Positions 1 to 9,998 of a stretch of 43,328 bases of DNA are shown in pieces. Position 1 is the stretch's first letter. Every line of letters begins with the position of its first letter. The DNA is from Gammaproteobacteria bacterium. GTDB lineage: Bacteria > Pseudomonadota > Gammaproteobacteria > Thiohalobacterales > Thiohalobacteraceae. Below the pieces are notes generated by a model, which saw only the letters and a program-made list of their open reading frames with translations, made no database searches and was not told the DNA's origin. The position numbers were made by a program, and so were the translations under genes. The stretch lies in the NCBI GenBank assembly GCA_002699185.1, contig PABG01000055.1:1-43328 (forward strand). The letters are read 5' to 3'.

Positions 1-22
1 ATAAGCGCAGCGTTCCCGGCAT
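1..22. repeat. Dispersed repeat, edge copy
   Basis: The first 22 bases are identical to 30356-30377 (core GCGCAGCGTTCCCGGC). The second copy lies in a palindrome-rich spacer, so this is probably the end of an intergenic repeat cut by the window edge. No gene is visible in 1-122. Confidence 0.6.
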
Positions 23-42
23 TTGTCCCGGGCAAAGCGTGC

Positions 43-124
43 AGGATGGGTGGAGCGAAGCGCAACCCATCGCGGTACGGCCTGCAGGCGATGGGTTGCG
101 GCGCACCGCGCCTCCACCCATCCT
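43..124. repeat. GGATGGGTGG palindromic repeat, copy 1
   Basis: Imperfect inverted repeat that opens with AGGATGGGTGG and closes with CCACCCATCCT, with two internal GATGGGTTGCG/CGCAACCCATC arms. Related copies lie at 15523-15598 and, partial, at 16848-16883. The right end overlaps the TAG stop (123-125 on the minus strand) of the hemerythrin gene. It looks like a REP-type or MITE-type element. Confidence 0.75.
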
Positions 125-668
125 ACTTGAGGCTGTCGGGCAGGGCGTCCTCGGCGACGTCGCGCCGGCGGGCCATGGCGCGGCCGAGGCGCTTGCGGTC
201 GGCGGCGTTCAGGGCCTGTTCGGCCGGCATCAGCACCTTCTGCTCCTCATGCTGGATGTGCTGGCGATAGGCATTGGTGAAGGCGCGGATGCGCGCGTCC
301 AGCGCGGCGCTGTCGGTGATGCCGTCCAGGTCGGCGAGCAGGGCATCGAGCTCACGCCAGGCGGATTCCAGTTCCGGGTGCTGGGCGCTGAGTTCACGCA
401 CGGCGGCATTGAAGTCCGGGCTCTGCTCCTCCAGCAGCGGGAACAGATCGCGCTCCTCGTCCTGGTGGTGCAGGTGGGCGGCCGTGTTGAAGTAGTGGCG
501 GATCTTCTCCGCCGTCTCCTGCAGTTCCGCCTGTCTGCCCGCGTCGATCTGGGCGGGCAGCTTTTCCAGGGTCGAGCAGTGCATCAGCATGCGCATGTGG
601 CAGGCGCGCAGCAGCCCGAGCGGGTCGTCGAAGCCGGGGGCCGGCTGGGGGAAGGGGAAGTCGGGCAT
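123..668 (-). CDS. Hemerythrin HHE-domain protein
   Basis: A 181-residue cytoplasmic protein with no signal peptide. It has the His/Glu pattern of the HHE cation-binding domain: paired His in HMRMLMH near residue 24, HLHHQDEE around residues 65-72, QHPELE near residue 95, and QHIQHEEQ near residue 136. These would hold a non-haem di-iron centre. Family members bind O2 or NO or buffer iron and oxidative stress; which applies here cannot be read from sequence. It lies 28 bases downstream of the TolC-family gene on the same strand, so it is probably the last gene of that transcript. Its stop codon falls inside a dispersed palindromic repeat, so the C-terminus may have been reset by that repeat. 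Confidence 0.85.
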   Translation of the reverse strand: MPDFPFPQPAPGFDDPLGLLRACHMRMLMHCSTLEKLPAQIDAGRQAELQETAEKIRHYFNTAAHLHHQDEERDLFPLLEEQSPDFNAAVRELSAQHPELESAWRELDALLADLDGITDSAALDARIRAFTNAYRQHIQHEEQKVLMPAEQALNAADRKRLGRAMARRRDVAEDALPDSLK

Positions 669-696
669 GAGCAGAGACCGTCAGTGAGCCTGCGCC

Positions 697-2007
697 CTAC
701 TGGAACCAGCTGTTGATGGCCTGCAGGTCGTCCACCCCGAGGCTGCCGGCGGCCTGTTTCAGGCGCAGGGTGCTCAGCAGGTAGTCGTAGCGGGCGCGGG
801 CCAGGTCGCGCTGGGCGCGGAAGCGTTCGCGCTGGGCATCCAGCACGTCGACGATGGTGCGGGTGCCGACCTCGAAGCCGGTCTCGGCGGCCTCCAGCGC
901 GGTCTCGGTCGAGACCAGGGCCTGTTCCAGGGCGCGCACCTGGGCGATGCCGCTGGCGACACCGCGATAGGCGTCGCGGGTCTGGCGCTGGGTCTGGCGC
1001 CGGGCCTGGTCGAGTTGCTCCTGGCTTTCGATGAAGCGGTAATGGGCCTCGCGGGTCAGCGAGTTGACCGCGCCGCCCTGGAACAGCGGGATGTTCAGTT
1101 CCAGGCCGATGCTGGCGTCGTGGCGCTTCACCCCGGCGATGCCGCCGAAGTTCTGGTCGCGGCGGGTGAGGGCGGCGCTGGCGTCCAGGGTGGGGTAGTG
1201 GCCGGCGCGCTGGCGTTTGACTTCCTGGCGGGCGGCCTCGACCGCGGCCTGCAGGGCCACCAGATTGAGGTTGTTCTCCAGCGCCTTCTCCACCCAGACG
1301 CCGGTCTCCTGCGGCTCGGGCTGCAGCAGCTGCAGCTGGTCGTTGAGCGGGTTGATCGGTTCGTTCAGTTCCCCGGTGATCTCGTACAGCGCCTCGCGGG
1401 CCGAGTCCAGTTCGTTCTCGGCCACGATCTCCTGACTCACCGCCAGGTCGTAGCGGGCCTGCGCCTCGTGTACGTCGGTGATGGCGATCAGGCCCACCTC
1501 GAAGCGCTCCCTGGCCTGTTCCAGCTGGCGGCCGATGGCATCGAGCTCGGCGCGGGCGAAGATGAGGTTGTCCTGCGCGGCCAGCACATTGAAGTAGCCC
1601 TCGGCCAGGCGGATGATCAGCTCCTGCTCGGCGGCGCTGTAGTCGGCCAGCGCCTGGGCGACCAGGCTGTCGGCCTGGTCCAGGGCGACGAACTGATCCC
1701 AGCGGAACAGGGTCTGGGTGGCCGACAGGGTGTAGACCTCGTCGGTCGAGTAGCTGGTCTGATCCGTGTTGCGGTCGTCAAAGCGATTGCGCTGATAGCT
1801 GCCGTTGATACCGACGCTGGGCAGCAGCTGCGCCAGGGCCTGGTCGTCGGCTTCCAGCAGGGCGTCGCGGTTGGCGGCGGCGGCGCGCAGGGTCGGATCG
1901 CTGTCGGCGGCGATCTCGTAGGCGCCGAGCAGGTCCAGTGCCAGGGCCGGTTGGCCGGCCAGCAGGCCGCTCATCAGGGTTGCCAGCAGGGTGCGTTTTG
2001 CGTTCAT
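697..2007 (-). CDS. TolC-family outer membrane channel protein
   Basis: 436 residues from the ATG at 2007, which is preferred because it opens a signal peptide (MNAKRTLLATLMSGLLAG then PALA); the longer frame to 2091 adds 28 unlike residues. It contains two outer membrane efflux protein repeats with long amphipathic, Ala/Gln/Arg-rich helices, such as the AAVEAARQEVKRQRAG and ETGFEVGTRTIVDVLDAQRE stretches. That fits the trimeric TolC tunnel that links inner-membrane transporters to the outside in type I secretion and drug efflux. The order Pcm-like methyltransferase, rhodanese, TolC is a common gammaproteobacterial arrangement. No membrane fusion protein or pump gene is adjacent, so the partner is unknown. 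Confidence 0.92.
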   Translation of the reverse strand: MNAKRTLLATLMSGLLAGQPALALDLLGAYEIAADSDPTLRAAAANRDALLEADDQALAQLLPSVGINGSYQRNRFDDRNTDQTSYSTDEVYTLSATQTLFRWDQFVALDQADSLVAQALADYSAAEQELIIRLAEGYFNVLAAQDNLIFARAELDAIGRQLEQARERFEVGLIAITDVHEAQARYDLAVSQEIVAENELDSAREALYEITGELNEPINPLNDQLQLLQPEPQETGVWVEKALENNLNLVALQAAVEAARQEVKRQRAGHYPTLDASAALTRRDQNFGGIAGVKRHDASIGLELNIPLFQGGAVNSLTREAHYRFIESQEQLDQARRQTQRQTRDAYRGVASGIAQVRALEQALVSTETALEAAETGFEVGTRTIVDVLDAQRERFRAQRDLARARYDYLLSTLRLKQAAGSLGVDDLQAINSWFQ

Positions 2008-2100
2008 GTGTTCATCCGGTTCCGGGGTGTCAGGGAGGCGGTGCGGGTCATGCGTGCCGCCCATTATCGGTTGGCCGCGCGGCGCCCGCAATGACGGAGG

Positions 2101-2424
2101 TCAGTAGGTCGCCATGCCCGGGTCGACATCGCGGGCCCAGGCATCCACGCCGCCCTTGAGATTGATGACATTGCTGAAGCCGAGCTGGGCCTCCAGGTAG
2201 CGCGCCACGCTGTAGCTGCGCACACCGTGATGACAGATCACGATGGTCTCGCGTTCCGGGTCCAGCGTCTCGGCCCTGAGCGGGATCTGGCGCATCGGGA
2301 TCAGGGTCGAGCCCTCGATGCGGCAGACTTCGTATTCCCAGGGCTCGCGCACGTCCAGCAGCAGCGGCGGCGGGTCCGCCTGCTCGATGTGGTTTCTGAT
2401 TTCCGCTGCCGTGAGTTGGCGCAT
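2101..2424 (-). CDS. Single-domain rhodanese
   Basis: A 107-residue cytoplasmic protein formed by one rhodanese homology domain. It shows the LLLDVREPWEY entry motif (residues 21-31) and the active-site loop ICHHGVRS, with the sulfur-accepting Cys at residue 64. Single-domain rhodaneses carry persulfide sulfur between donors and acceptors; the six-residue loop after the Cys fits a sulfurtransferase rather than a Cdc25-like phosphatase. It lies 93 bases upstream of the TolC-family gene, and a palindromic repeat separates it from the upstream methyltransferase gene. The partner is not evident from sequence. Confidence 0.9.
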   Translation of the reverse strand: MRQLTAAEIRNHIEQADPPPLLLDVREPWEYEVCRIEGSTLIPMRQIPLRAETLDPERETIVICHHGVRSYSVARYLEAQLGFSNVINLKGGVDAWARDVDPGMATY

Positions 2425-2465
2425 GTCAGGGCCTTGAAAAATCTCTAATCAATCCAGCTATTCCC

Positions 2466-2551
2466 GTCATTGCGAGCGTAGCGAAGCAATCTCGTACAGC
2501 AGAATCAGTTGGTTAAAGATTGCCGCGGCGCTGCGCGCCTCGCAATGACGA
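2466..2551. repeat. CGTCATTGCGAG palindromic repeat, copy 1
   Basis: An inverted repeat of about 86 bp, starting CGTCATTGCGAGCG and ending CTCGCAATGACG, between the rhodanese and methyltransferase genes. It shares most of its length with 14437-14522. A reversed, expanded copy lies at 29266-29402 and a fragment at 34113-34131. Confidence 0.85.
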
Positions 2552-2567
2552 ATCAATCAGGCTTCGT

Positions 2568-3245
2568 CTAGAAATCGAAGTTCTCGATCCGGGGCGCATT
2601 CTCCAGCGGCGGGATGGAGGTGTCGAACAGGCTCTCGCTGGCCCACTGGTCGGCCGCGACCCGGGTGATCAGCATGGCCTCCATCACCGGCGGCTCGCCG
2701 ACGATCACGAACAGCCGGCCGCCCACGGCCAGGGCATCGTGAAAGCCCCGGTGCAGCAGCGGCAGCGAGCCGGTCACGGCGATGACGTCGAAGCCCTGCT
2801 CGGCGTCCCAGCCGGCGGCGGCGTCCTCGGTGCGCAACTCCACATTGGTGATGCCGTGCTGTTCCAGTTTGCGCTCGGCGGCGTACTTGAAATCCGGGTG
2901 CAGGTCCACGCTCAGTACCTGGCGTCCGAGCCGGGCCAGGCAGGCGGTGAGATAGCCGCTGCCGGTGCCGATCTCCAGGATGCGGTCGCCGGGCTGGATG
3001 GCCAGGGACTGCAGCAGCCGGCCCTCCAGTTTGGGCGGCATCATCACCTGCCCGTGTTCCAGCGGCAGGCTGATGTCGGAGAAGGCCAGGGTGGAGCGGT
3101 ACTGGGCGGGGACGAAGTCCTCGCGCGGGGTCTGCATGAGCACATCCAGTACGCGCTGGTCGAGCACGTCCCAGGGACGGATCTGCTGCTCGATCATGTT
3201 GTGGCGCGCGCGTTCGAAATCAGCGGTATCGGGCTGTTCGCTCAT
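2568..3245 (-). CDS. Protein-L-isoaspartate O-methyltransferase family protein
   Basis: 225 residues, a class I SAM methyltransferase with motif I ILEIGTGSGYLTA at 89-101 and the N-terminal MIEQQIRPWDVLD and PREDFVPAQYR segments typical of the PIMT family. True PIMT repairs isoaspartyl residues by methylating them. Here the stretch that normally reads like GQTIS is GQVMMPPK (residues 65-72), so the substrate-contacting Ser/Thr is missing; this fits the Pcm-like paralogue usually found upstream of tolC rather than the repair enzyme. It is probably cotranscribed with the rhodanese and TolC genes. The family assignment is firm; the substrate is not. Confidence 0.88.
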   Translation of the reverse strand: MSEQPDTADFERARHNMIEQQIRPWDVLDQRVLDVLMQTPREDFVPAQYRSTLAFSDISLPLEHGQVMMPPKLEGRLLQSLAIQPGDRILEIGTGSGYLTACLARLGRQVLSVDLHPDFKYAAERKLEQHGITNVELRTEDAAAGWDAEQGFDVIAVTGSLPLLHRGFHDALAVGGRLFVIVGEPPVMEAMLITRVAADQWASESLFDTSIPPLENAPRIENFDF

Positions 3246-3334
3246 GCTTCCGGTATCCCCGTGTCAATCGCTTCAGCCGGTTAGGGTACGGGGTTTGCGG
3301 GGGGCAGGCAAGGCGGAGCCATGCTCCCTCCCGA

Positions 3335-3355
3335 CCTCCCCCGGCAAGGGGGAGG
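3335..3355. repeat. Short hairpin repeat (CCTCCCCC/GGGGGAGG)
   Basis: A perfect 8-bp stem with a 5-base loop just downstream of the TonB receptor stop. It resembles the first hairpin of the 27649-27719 repeat. There is no T-tract, so it is not called as a terminator. Confidence 0.5.
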
Positions 3356-3373
3356 AAGGGGGGTGGACCGGGC

Positions 3374-5671
3374 TCAGAACCTGAAGTTGAGCGAGGTGTA
3401 GATGCTGCGCCCCGGACCCGGCACCGTGACCCCCCAGGGCACGCCGGCGGCGGGCATGGTCTTGCCCTGGCCTAGGTAGGCGCCGCTCAGCGGATGCTGG
3501 TAGAAGCGGTCGAAGACGTTCTCCACGCCGGCCTCGATGCGCAGCTGCTTCCAGGTGTAGCTGGTGCGCAGATGCAGCAGGCCGTAGCCACTGGTCTCGA
3601 CCTCGTTGCGGGTGTCCGAGACATCCGACTTGGCGTCCACCAGCTCCACCTCGGCGGTATTGCGCCAGGCACCGAGACTCTGCGACACGGCCAGCTTCAG
3701 GTTCAGCGGCATGATGTTGTACAGGTTGTCGTCGGTGTCCTGGTTCTCGCCGCGCACATAGCTGAGCACGCCGTCGAGATGGAAGTCGCCCAAGCGGGTG
3801 TCCTCCGCCAGCGGCGTATGGGCGGAGACGTCGATGCCGTACAGGCGGGCGTCCTGGTTGACGAACTGCAGGTAGACGAAGTCGTTCGTCACCGCCAGGT
3901 TGGCGTCGATGCAGGCGGTGCCCATCATGTCCCGGGTGGTGGCCGAGGAGCAGCGGGCGGCGTCGATGTAGTCCTCGACATAGGTCACGTAGGGGGTGAC
4001 CTGCAGGCCCCAGCGCTGTTCGCTCGGGTCATGCCAGTCGAAGGTGGCGCTCAGGGTGTGCGCCACTTCGGGGTCCAGATCGAGGTTGCCGACATAGCCG
4101 TTGCCGTCGCCGGCCAGGTTGACCATGCGCATCGCCATGCCGTGGGTGGACCAGGCATAGCGTTCGTACAGGTTGGGCGAACGGGTCTTGCGGGCGTAGC
4201 CGAACTCCACGGTCAGGGTGTCCTTCGGCGTGAAGCGCGCCAGGGCGGTCAGATCCAGGTTGTCGTCGTTGCGGCTGCGGTCGGCGGCATTGAAGTCGGC
4301 CGCGTCAAGCGGCGAGAACATGGGGTTGTAGCCCTGCACCTCGCCGGTGTCCATGGCGACGCGCTCGTAGCGCAGGCCGAACTGGGTCAGCCACTGTTCG
4401 CTCCAGCGCGCTTCCCATTCGCCGAAGGCCGCCAGCCGGTCACGCTCGCCGTCGTTGATGTTCCAGAAGGTGTCCGGGAACATCATCTTGCCGGAGGGCT
4501 CCCACCAGTCGTCCAGGCGGTACTGCTGGATCTCGGCGCCGACGCGCAGCAGGTCGCGGCCGTTGAGCGGGATGTCGCCCTTGACCACCAGGCCGCGATT
4601 GTCGCCCTCGGTCTCCATCGGCATGCCGGCCGCGCAGCCGTTCATGCCGCCCTGGATGGTGCAGGGCACGCCGTCGGGGATGGAGCCATTGTTGGCGCCG
4701 TACCAGAACAGCTTGTCCTCGCCGAACTGCATTTCGTGATCGGTCTGTTCGCGGTAGGCGTTCGCCTCCAGCCTGCCCCAGTTGTACTGGCCCTCGTAGC
4801 GCAGGTTGAACCGGATGCTTTCGTTGGAGGTCATGTCCATGCGCTGGTTGGGGAAGCCCTGCTCGGGGATGTCCTGGGTGGCCACCGTGAGTTCGGCCAG
4901 GTGGTTGTCGCGCCGCAGCGCCAGGGCCAGCGACTGGTTGGTGGTTTCATAATAAGTGGAGCCGACCTCGTCGCCGTCCAGGAAGCCGCGGCCGGCCGCA
5001 GCCGGGCCCGCCGGTTTGAAATCGTCGCCGGCCTCGTAGTTGTTGGCCTTGGCGGTGGAGCCGTTGTAGGTGAGGCTGGCGTTCTCGCTGGCCAGGGTGG
5101 CGGCGAGGTTGGCGCCGCGGGCGTCGCCGTTGCTGCGATAGAAGGTGCCGATCTCGCCCGTGGTCAGCAGGCCCTCGCCGGGCACGGCAAACACGGGGTC
5201 CTCCGATTCCACCACGATGGTGCCGCCGATGCTGTCGCCGCCGAGGCTGACCGGGGTGAGCCCGGCGAACACCGTGGCGGTGCCGATCCGGGTGGGATCG
5301 ATATAGGACAGCGGCGGGTTCATGTGGTTGGCGCAGGCGGAGACCAGGTCCATGCCGTCGACCTTGATGCGCACGCGGTCATCGGTCATGCCGTGGATGG
5401 ACGGCAGGCTGGACACGCCGCCGGCCCCCTGCAGCTCGACGCCGGGGGTCTGCTTGAGCAGGCGGGCCGAATCGCTGCTGGCCGCCGGCAGTGATTGCAG
5501 GCGCTGCGAGTCGACGGTGGAATGATTCAGGGTCGAGGCTTTCGGGAACTCGGGGGCTTCCTTGACAATATCGATGACAAGAGGGTCGTGCTCGGCCAGC
5601 GCGGTGCCGGGGAGGGCCAGCGCCAGGCTGATCTGGCAGGCGAGAGAGGAAACAGTGAATTTATTGTACAT
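3374..5671 (-). CDS. TonB-dependent outer membrane receptor, OprC/NosA-like copper type
   Basis: 765 residues with a signal peptide (cleavage about ALA-EH, residue 26), a plug domain (about 50-160, with HGMTDDRVRIKVDGMD) and a beta-barrel ending in LNFRF, the usual terminal aromatic signal. The plug carries SACANHMNPP, with Cys113 and Met117 in CxxxM spacing, and the barrel carries DHEM, with His312 and Met314 as HxM. These match the CxxxM-HxM copper ligands reported for Pseudomonas OprC. Extra Met-rich loops occur (QRMDM, GKMMF, GMAMRM). I infer copper binding or uptake across the outer membrane, powered by TonB. An RBS-like GGAG lies about 8 bases before the ATG. No cobalamin riboswitch was found upstream. 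Confidence 0.85.
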   Translation of the reverse strand: MYNKFTVSSLACQISLALALPGTALAEHDPLVIDIVKEAPEFPKASTLNHSTVDSQRLQSLPAASSDSARLLKQTPGVELQGAGGVSSLPSIHGMTDDRVRIKVDGMDLVSACANHMNPPLSYIDPTRIGTATVFAGLTPVSLGGDSIGGTIVVESEDPVFAVPGEGLLTTGEIGTFYRSNGDARGANLAATLASENASLTYNGSTAKANNYEAGDDFKPAGPAAAGRGFLDGDEVGSTYYETTNQSLALALRRDNHLAELTVATQDIPEQGFPNQRMDMTSNESIRFNLRYEGQYNWGRLEANAYREQTDHEMQFGEDKLFWYGANNGSIPDGVPCTIQGGMNGCAAGMPMETEGDNRGLVVKGDIPLNGRDLLRVGAEIQQYRLDDWWEPSGKMMFPDTFWNINDGERDRLAAFGEWEARWSEQWLTQFGLRYERVAMDTGEVQGYNPMFSPLDAADFNAADRSRNDDNLDLTALARFTPKDTLTVEFGYARKTRSPNLYERYAWSTHGMAMRMVNLAGDGNGYVGNLDLDPEVAHTLSATFDWHDPSEQRWGLQVTPYVTYVEDYIDAARCSSATTRDMMGTACIDANLAVTNDFVYLQFVNQDARLYGIDVSAHTPLAEDTRLGDFHLDGVLSYVRGENQDTDDNLYNIMPLNLKLAVSQSLGAWRNTAEVELVDAKSDVSDTRNEVETSGYGLLHLRTSYTWKQLRIEAGVENVFDRFYQHPLSGAYLGQGKTMPAAGVPWGVTVPGPGRSIYTSLNFRF

Positions 5672-6223
5672 CGGGGTGTCTCCGTAAAGGTGTCAAGGCA
5701 CCATGAATTTCAAACAGGCCACCGGTGCAGCGTGCTGGACACAGGTTCCGGACCGGCGATGGTCAAGGCGGCTGCTTTATCTGTGTGCGACGGTTGAATC
5801 CGGCGGATCCCGCATCATTCCCGCGCTGACATCGGCTGCAGCTCTCTCAGCAACAGGGCGGCAATATACATGCCAGTGGCGGAAATGCAGCAATCGCGCG
5901 GAACCGGTGTTTCATCCGGTCGGTTCGCCCTGTTCCAGTGTTTCGTTATGGAAGGCGTCTGCGTATCATCGCAGCCGGATTGGGATCAGGCTGGCAGTCG
6001 CAGGCTCTTGCCACTGACGGACGCATCCCGACAACGGTTACAAATGCCGTGCCACCTGGAAGATGACTGTATTTCAAGGGGTTTGTCAGGCTGCGGCCCG
6101 AAGTGAGTCGGGTATTTGCCCAAGGAGTGCGGCAAATGCCCCAGCTGCGGAGCGGGTCGGAAAGGCGCGCCTGCCATGTGGGTGGTCTGCTTGCAAATCC
6201 CCCGGCCCTCCGCTACCTTCACC
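5672..6223. other. Gene-free spacer between TonB receptor and thiC leader
   Basis: About 550 bases between the start of the minus-strand receptor gene and the riboswitch. The open frames here lack recognisable protein features or a supporting RBS. It must hold the receptor promoter and the thiC promoter; a TTGCAA at 6191-6196 is a weak -35 candidate for thiC. Nothing else is evident. Confidence 0.4.
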
Positions 6224-8274
<2,051 letters not shown>

Positions 8275-8488
8275 GTAGAGAAGACGAATTTTGTAACCTT
8301 ATGATAAATATGAAAAATAGGCTTCTTCGGCTTTCGCCGCAGTTCTAGGTAGCGGTTTGCCCCCATATTCCAGGCTTGCGCTAGCTAAATTTATCGTCTA
8401 TTTCTCGACATAGTGTTAAGTTACATGTAAAGTTTTCGCCCCAATAGGCGCTATCGCTTCTAAGTGCAATAGCTGGAGAGAGGGGAAT

Positions 8489-9271
8489 ATGGCACCCAAG
8501 ACTGGTGAGAAATTATCTAATGCACCTCTCATTTATGTTTTGGCGCAAATACGTTTTAGCCCGATCCTCGCCACTGAAAAGTACATACCCAGTATTCAGG
8601 AAAGGGTGCGGCGAGAATACCCGCGGTATCAGCAAAACATAATTCAAACCTTCCGATTTGGTCCCGAAGGTCAGCCGCCTGATATCGCGAAAATTAGCCG
8701 CTGGGAGTTTGCAGACAAAGACTCCACTCATGGTTTTATCATCCAGCAAGATTCATTTGTGTTTCATACAACCGGGTACACGACGTTCCCAGAATTTAAG
8801 GATAAGCTTCAAAGTGCGCTTTTGGCAGTTAACGAGAGCTTAGATATTTCGCTCGTCGAAAGAATAGGGCTTAGGTATGTCGACATCGTTGAGCCAACTG
8901 GTGACGATAAATTGAGCGATTATCTTGTTCCTGGTGTTGCTGGCTTCCCTCACGAAGACATTGGTGTGCAACCAGTCGTATCCCAAACTGAGTCTATTTC
9001 TGACTCTGAATTTGGTCGGCTTGTTTTGAAGGTGATTAAGAAAAAAGATGAAAAAAATGTACCGCCAGATCTTTTTCCTTTGGCTCTGAAATTATCAAGG
9101 AAGGTAGCCCAAGGGTCGCCAAATGCCTTGCTAGATTTCGATCATTTCTTCGAGCAAAGCATTGATTTTTCGGTTGATGCGGTAATAGAAAAGATTGACC
9201 AATTGCATGAGGTTACTTCTAAGGCATTTTGGTCTGTAATTACAGAGCATGCCAAAGACGTCTGGAGTTAA
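8489..9271 (+). CDS. TIGR04255 family protein
   Basis: A 260-residue soluble protein, recognised from the N-terminal NAPLIYVLAQIRFSPI (residues 11-26), which resembles the opening of the sporadically distributed TIGR04255 family, and from the central RIGLRYVDIVEP segment (about residue 125). No enzymatic motif, signal peptide or membrane segment is visible, and the biochemical function of the family is not known to me. A strong RBS (GGAGAGAGGGG, 8475-8484) precedes the ATG. It is the first of three tightly spaced plus-strand genes, 13 bases ahead of the HTH gene. Its GC content and codon use are clearly lower than in thiC, which suggests horizontal acquisition. Confidence 0.75.
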   Translation: MAPKTGEKLSNAPLIYVLAQIRFSPILATEKYIPSIQERVRREYPRYQQNIIQTFRFGPEGQPPDIAKISRWEFADKDSTHGFIIQQDSFVFHTTGYTTFPEFKDKLQSALLAVNESLDISLVERIGLRYVDIVEPTGDDKLSDYLVPGVAGFPHEDIGVQPVVSQTESISDSEFGRLVLKVIKKKDEKNVPPDLFPLALKLSRKVAQGSPNALLDFDHFFEQSIDFSVDAVIEKIDQLHEVTSKAFWSVITEHAKDVWS

Positions 9272-9284
9272 TTGGGAGAGCGGG

Positions 9285-9983
9285 ATGATAAGCTTTGCTG
9301 AGCAGTACAGTTCATATGTAGGTAGTGGAGGTGTATATAGGCCGACCGCTTCTTGTTCGGAAGTATCGAATAGATATCCGAGTATTCACGGAGCCGTGTT
9401 TTTGCTCGCCCTTGGGTTTGGGACCGGTAGCCAAATACATGCGGTGGCCGTTAAACCTGTTTTCACGAGCGGCGGAACAGAATTAGAACTGTATGATCTG
9501 GAAGGTAGATCAGAGCAGACGCCGCTTCCGAAGACCCAAGTCCGGCTCGCTAAAGCGTATTTGGGTGCGTCGGTGTCTGATCTAGCTGCGGCGCTAAATG
9601 TGCAGCGGCCGACGATCTACCAGTGGATGTCCGGAGATTCGGCGCCCAGAAAGGGTAACCTTGAGCGGCTTCGGAGTGTCTACGAAGTTGCAGAAGAATG
9701 GCATAAACTTAATCCGGTCCCCTTGGGAAAACTCCTGCATATGCCGCTTTCTGAGGGCAAAACTCTGATTCAACAATTGTCGGATCCTGAGATTGATAGG
9801 GGGAGCGTAAGTAAATCTCTGGTTGGGTTGAATGAAGCCATACAAAAGGAAGCAGAGGTAGGGCGGCAACCGAGTAGTATTGCAAAACGACTTTCTCGGC
9901 TAGGGTTTAATCCCCTTGAACCTTCAGAGTATTCCACAACGATAGCTCGCTCTAGTGGAGTATTGACCGACAACAAAGAATAA
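9285..9983 (+). CDS. Helix-turn-helix protein with hydrophobic N-terminal segment
   Basis: 232 residues from ATG 9285, chosen over 9249 because GGGAGAG lies just ahead and the earlier start overlaps the preceding gene. A helix-turn-helix is evident at about 84-117: VRLAKAYLGASVSDLAAALN followed by VQRPTIYQWMSGDSAPR, with a recognition helix ending in the IYQWxSG form of Xre/Cro-like proteins. Residues 36-58 (GAVFLLALGFGTGSQIHAVAV) are hydrophobic and could be a membrane helix or a buried strand. The C-terminal third is polar and unrecognised. It could regulate the cassette or act as a DNA-binding effector subunit. It is the middle gene of the cassette. Confidence 0.65.
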   Translation: MISFAEQYSSYVGSGGVYRPTASCSEVSNRYPSIHGAVFLLALGFGTGSQIHAVAVKPVFTSGGTELELYDLEGRSEQTPLPKTQVRLAKAYLGASVSDLAAALNVQRPTIYQWMSGDSAPRKGNLERLRSVYEVAEEWHKLNPVPLGKLLHMPLSEGKTLIQQLSDPEIDRGSVSKSLVGLNEAIQKEAEVGRQPSSIAKRLSRLGFNPLEPSEYSTTIARSSGVLTDNKE

Positions 9984-9998
9984 ATAAAAGGTACGTCG

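Noticed and set aside
3494-5494. 666-codon open frame on the plus strand opposite the TonB receptor
   Set aside because: Val/Ala/Gly/Gln/His-rich translation typical of antisense to GC-rich genes; the minus-strand receptor has clear domains and a signal peptide.
5672-5950. Cobalamin riboswitch upstream of the TonB receptor
   Set aside because: A GCCACTGG string is present on the minus strand near 5874-5880, but the B12 box and the CCCGCAACTG core are absent.
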